Assembly (NCBI GenBank): GCA_031287395.1
Contig: JAITTA010000304.1
Location: 1-6,492 of the forward strand
Reading direction: 5' to 3'
Source: Dysgonamonadaceae bacterium
GTDB lineage: Bacteria > Bacteroidota > Bacteroidia > Bacteroidales > Azobacteroidaceae
DNA: 6,492 nucleotides
Shown: piece by piece, positions 3,884 to 6,492 of the stretch
How positions within the stretch are numbered: the first letter of the stretch is position 1
Layout of the letters: every line of letters starts with the position of its first letter
Position numbers and translations under genes: made by a program
Notes under the pieces: generated by a model
What the model was told of the DNA's origin: nothing
What the model saw: only the letters and a program-made list of their open reading frames with translations
Databases searched by the model: none

Positions 3884-6492
3884 ATGGTAAAAAACTATTT
3901 AAAACTACTAATCGGATGCCTGGCTTTTTTCTTCTTTTCAGCCTCGATGGTTGCACAATCGTATGAAGTATCGGGAAAAGTGAGCGATCCGACAGGAGAA
4001 AGCCTGATTGGAGTGAGTATTGTCATCAAAGGAACCACCAATGGGGTTACGACAGACGCAAATGGAACTTATCGAATCTCCGTTCCTTCGCCCAACACCA
4101 TTCTTGTATTTTCTTACATTGGTTATCGCATACACGACGAAACTGTTAAAGGCAGGAGTACTGTTGACGTTGTTATGACTGAAAATGCTCAGGATCTGGA
4201 AGAAATTGTTGTAATCGGATACGGGGTCTCCAAAAAAAGTGATTTGACGGGTTCCGTCGCATCGGTCAAAGCGGAAGATCTGGAAAAATTTCCGGCGTCG
4301 AGCGTTACCGAAATGCTTCGGGGACAAGCCGCCGGAATCCAGGTTACATTGGACAGTGCAGCTCCGGGAGGAACTTCGGATGTATACATCCGAGGAAAAC
4401 GTTCATTATCCAGCTCACAATCACCATTGTACATCATTGACGGAATGATTGTTCCGAACATCAATGATTTAAATTCGAGCGATATTGAATCGGTCGAAGT
4501 ATTAAAAGATGCGTCTTCCCAGGCAATCTATGGCTCCAGAGCCTCGAACGGGGTCATCATCATTACTACAAAGAAAGGTAAAGAAGGAAAAGTCAGTGTC
4601 GATTTTAATTCGTACATAGGAACCCAAAAATTCCACAGGAATTTCGATCTTTATACTCCGGAGGAATGGGTGACTCTTCGTTGGTGGGCAAAAAATAACG
4701 ACGGACACGGAAATATCGGAACACTTGACAATATGAATTACCAAACCGTACTGGATGATGCAATTATGTACGATGCCTGGCAGAACCAGAAATTCACCGA
4801 CTGGGAAGACCTGATGTTGGGAAATCCCGTGCAATACAAAAGCGATATTTCGGTCAGGGGAGGCAATGATAAATTGAAATTTGCCTCCGGAATCGGATAT
4901 TATAACCAGGACGGTATAGTCGATAAATCAGGTTTCCACAGAGCAAATTTCAGGACAAATATTGATTATGCAATGTATAAATGGTTGGATTTCGGCGTGA
5001 ATTTTTCTTATGCACAGGCAGAAACAAAATCGAACGATTCCAATTTCAACCAGATATTAACAATGCCTTCATTATCACAGGCTTATGACAGCGACGGAAA
5101 CTTAATGCGCGAAACAACTTCCGTTGGGGATATCAACCCGTTGTGGAGAAACCGGGAATACGATCAAAAACAAGATAATGAATATCTTAACCTGTCGACA
5201 TTTCTTAATTTTAAGCTATTCAAAGGGGTCTCATATCGCTTCAGTGCAAATATCCGTTCAAATAATCGGGAATCCGGACAATACCGGACAAAACTTTATC
5301 CGGCATCCACAGGAGAAGGTCAAATCCGCGAATTCAAAAGATCCAACTGGTTAATTAATAACGTTATAAATTACCAAGTTCCTATTTCAAATAAAGATCA
5401 CAAACTATCGTTGACTTTCATTCAGGAAGCAGAGCAGGATTTACAGAAAACAACCGGTTTTGACTTCATAAATTCGACGACGGATATCTTCAAATGGGAT
5501 ACAGCTGCTTCTTCGGAAATAGATAATGTTGTGAGAGATATTCAACGGGTACGGTCATTGTCGTTTGCAGGCCGTTTACAATATAACCTGATGAACCGGT
5601 ATTTGCTGACGACTTCTTTCCGTCGCGACGGGGCCTCGGTTTTCGGAGCTGATAACAAATGGGCAAACTTCCCTTCTGTAGCACTGGCCTGGAGAATCAA
5701 CGAAGAATCGTTCCTGAAAAGTCAAGAATGGCTGGATATGTTGAAGACCAGAGTAAGTTACGGAATTGTAGGTAACTGGGGAATTCCGGCTTATAGAACG
5801 CTCGGATTGGCAAATAGCTACGAATATATCTTAGGAAACAGCTTATCCGTAGGTTATCTGCCCTCCAATCAACTGCAGAATTTGTCTTTGAAATGGGAAA
5901 AAACCGGTTCTTTGAATACAGGACTTGATTTCAGCACCTGGGGAGGAAAGCTGTCCGGTACCATTGAATATTATAATACAAAAACAACAGACTTATTAGT
6001 ACAACGAACCATTCCTTCTATCACCGGTTACAGCACCATGTGGGATAATCTGGGAGAAACCAAGAGCTGGGGCTGGGAAGGAACCGTGAACAGCAGAATT
6101 ATTCATAAAAAAGATTTCAATTGGGAGGCCGGATTCAGTATCTCAACCCAACGCAATGAAGTGGTGAAAATTGACGGAAGAGTGGATGAAAACGGAAAAC
6201 CGCTCAATGATATAAACAACGGATGGTTTATAGGCAAATCCATCAATGTAGCCTATCAATATGAGTTCGCCGGAATTTGGCAGGAAGGAGAAAATCCGAC
6301 GGAAGATCAGTATTTACCGGGTAGTGCAGTTCCAAAACCCGGCGATATCAAATTAACCGATAGTAACGGAGATGGAAAAATCACCGTCGACGACAGGAAA
6401 GTGTTCAACCTGGATCCGCAATGGTACGGAACCATAAACACCAATTTATACTTCAAGGGTATTGATTTGGGAGTGGAATTTTATACCGTGCA
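3884..6492 (+). CDS. SusC-like TonB-dependent outer-membrane transporter, C-terminus beyond the window
   Basis: The frame is open from ATG 3884 to the right edge (869 complete codons). An in-frame TAA at 3875-3877 makes this the first ATG of the frame. Residues 1-24 are a signal peptide with a long hydrophobic core (LAFFFFSASMVA) cut before QSYEVSG. A carboxypeptidase-regulatory-like domain spans about 27-103 (VSGKVSD...GVSIVIKGT...TDANGTYRISVP). The EEIVVIGYG segment (106-114) is the usual SusC start of the plug. The plug runs to about 232, with LRGQAAGIQV, YIRGKRS, YIIDG, VEVLKDASSQAIYGSRASNG and ITTKKG. The remainder is beta-barrel with typical SusC segments (LKWEKTGSLNTGLDF, then EYYNTKTTDLL) and the conserved GDIK..DSNGDGKITVDDR stretch at 820-838. 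Family members are usually about 1000-1100 residues, so roughly 150-200 are missing. SusC proteins import oligosaccharides or peptides with a SusD lipoprotein lid, powered by TonB. The substrate cannot be inferred. No STN domain precedes the plug. Confidence 0.95.
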   Translation, partial: MVKNYLKLLIGCLAFFFFSASMVAQSYEVSGKVSDPTGESLIGVSIVIKGTTNGVTTDANGTYRISVPSPNTILVFSYIGYRIHDETVKGRSTVDVVMTENAQDLEEIVVIGYGVSKKSDLTGSVASVKAEDLEKFPASSVTEMLRGQAAGIQVTLDSAAPGGTSDVYIRGKRSLSSSQSPLYIIDGMIVPNINDLNSSDIESVEVLKDASSQAIYGSRASNGVIIITTKKGKEGKVSVDFNSYIGTQKFHRNFDLYTPEEWVTLRWWAKNNDGHGNIGTLDNMNYQTVLDDAIMYDAWQNQKFTDWEDLMLGNPVQYKSDISVRGGNDKLKFASGIGYYNQDGIVDKSGFHRANFRTNIDYAMYKWLDFGVNFSYAQAETKSNDSNFNQILTMPSLSQAYDSDGNLMRETTSVGDINPLWRNREYDQKQDNEYLNLSTFLNFKLFKGVSYRFSANIRSNNRESGQYRTKLYPASTGEGQIREFKRSNWLINNVINYQVPISNKDHKLSLTFIQEAEQDLQKTTGFDFINSTTDIFKWDTAASSEIDNVVRDIQRVRSLSFAGRLQYNLMNRYLLTTSFRRDGASVFGADNKWANFPSVALAWRINEESFLKSQEWLDMLKTRVSYGIVGNWGIPAYRTLGLANSYEYILGNSLSVGYLPSNQLQNLSLKWEKTGSLNTGLDFSTWGGKLSGTIEYYNTKTTDLLVQRTIPSITGYSTMWDNLGETKSWGWEGTVNSRIIHKKDFNWEAGFSISTQRNEVVKIDGRVDENGKPLNDINNGWFIGKSINVAYQYEFAGIWQEGENPTEDQYLPGSAVPKPGDIKLTDSNGDGKITVDDRKVFNLDPQWYGTINTNLYFKGIDLGVEFYTV

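Noticed and set aside
3938..4834. Minus-strand open frames (about 3938-4327, 4189-4464 and 4502-4834)
   Set aside because: They are antisense to the signal peptide, plug and early barrel region of the SusC-like gene, and their translations are low-complexity with no family resemblance.
6410..6492. Possible end of the SusC-like gene near the right edge
   Set aside because: No stop codon occurs in frame up to 6492, and the last visible residues correspond to a barrel strand well before the usual C-terminus.

Overview
The window looks like Bacteroidota chromosome, most likely order Bacteroidales. Three things point there: a SusC-type TonB-dependent outer-membrane transporter, a periplasmic beta-propeller sensor of the hybrid two-component type, and AT-rich promoters of the Bacteroides form (TTTG about 19 bp before TAnnTTTG) with leaders that lack a clear Shine-Dalgarno sequence. 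There are no RNA genes, insertion sequences or CRISPR arrays. The content and layout resemble one edge of a polysaccharide-utilisation-type locus (PUL).

Layout. Positions 1-963 (minus strand) hold the N-terminal 321 codons of a propeller sensor that runs off the left edge. Positions 997-3618 (minus) hold a complete 873-residue secreted protein: an N-terminal macroglobulin-like MG2 domain, a carboxypeptidase-regulatory-like domain, a TonB-receptor plug domain and a short C-terminal beta-sandwich segment, with no beta-barrel. Only 33 bp separate these two genes, with no visible terminator, so they probably form one leftward operon in which the plug protein comes first and the regulator second. 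Positions 3619-3883 are a 265-bp divergent control region. Positions 3884-6492 (plus) hold 869 codons of a SusC-like transporter that runs off the right edge. Its SusD partner and any enzymes would lie further right and cannot be seen.

Likely working model (inference). The SusC-like protein imports an oligomeric nutrient across the outer membrane, and the propeller protein senses a breakdown product in the periplasm and controls the locus. The SusC-like protein has no N-terminal STN domain, so nothing in it suggests control through an anti-sigma factor/ECF pair, which fits control by the propeller regulator. The role of the barrel-less plug protein is unknown. Its position between the regulator and the transporter is the most intriguing feature of the window.

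The divergent region is structured. A 27-bp-period imperfect tandem duplication sits directly upstream of the leftward operon. It places two identical TAACTTTG boxes so that one can act as the -7 element while the TTTG of the other falls at the -33 position. Further right are a T-rich tract, a set of alternating TTTTGT/ACAAAA half-sites, and a near-consensus promoter for the SusC-like gene. All substrate and regulatory assignments are inferences from sequence.
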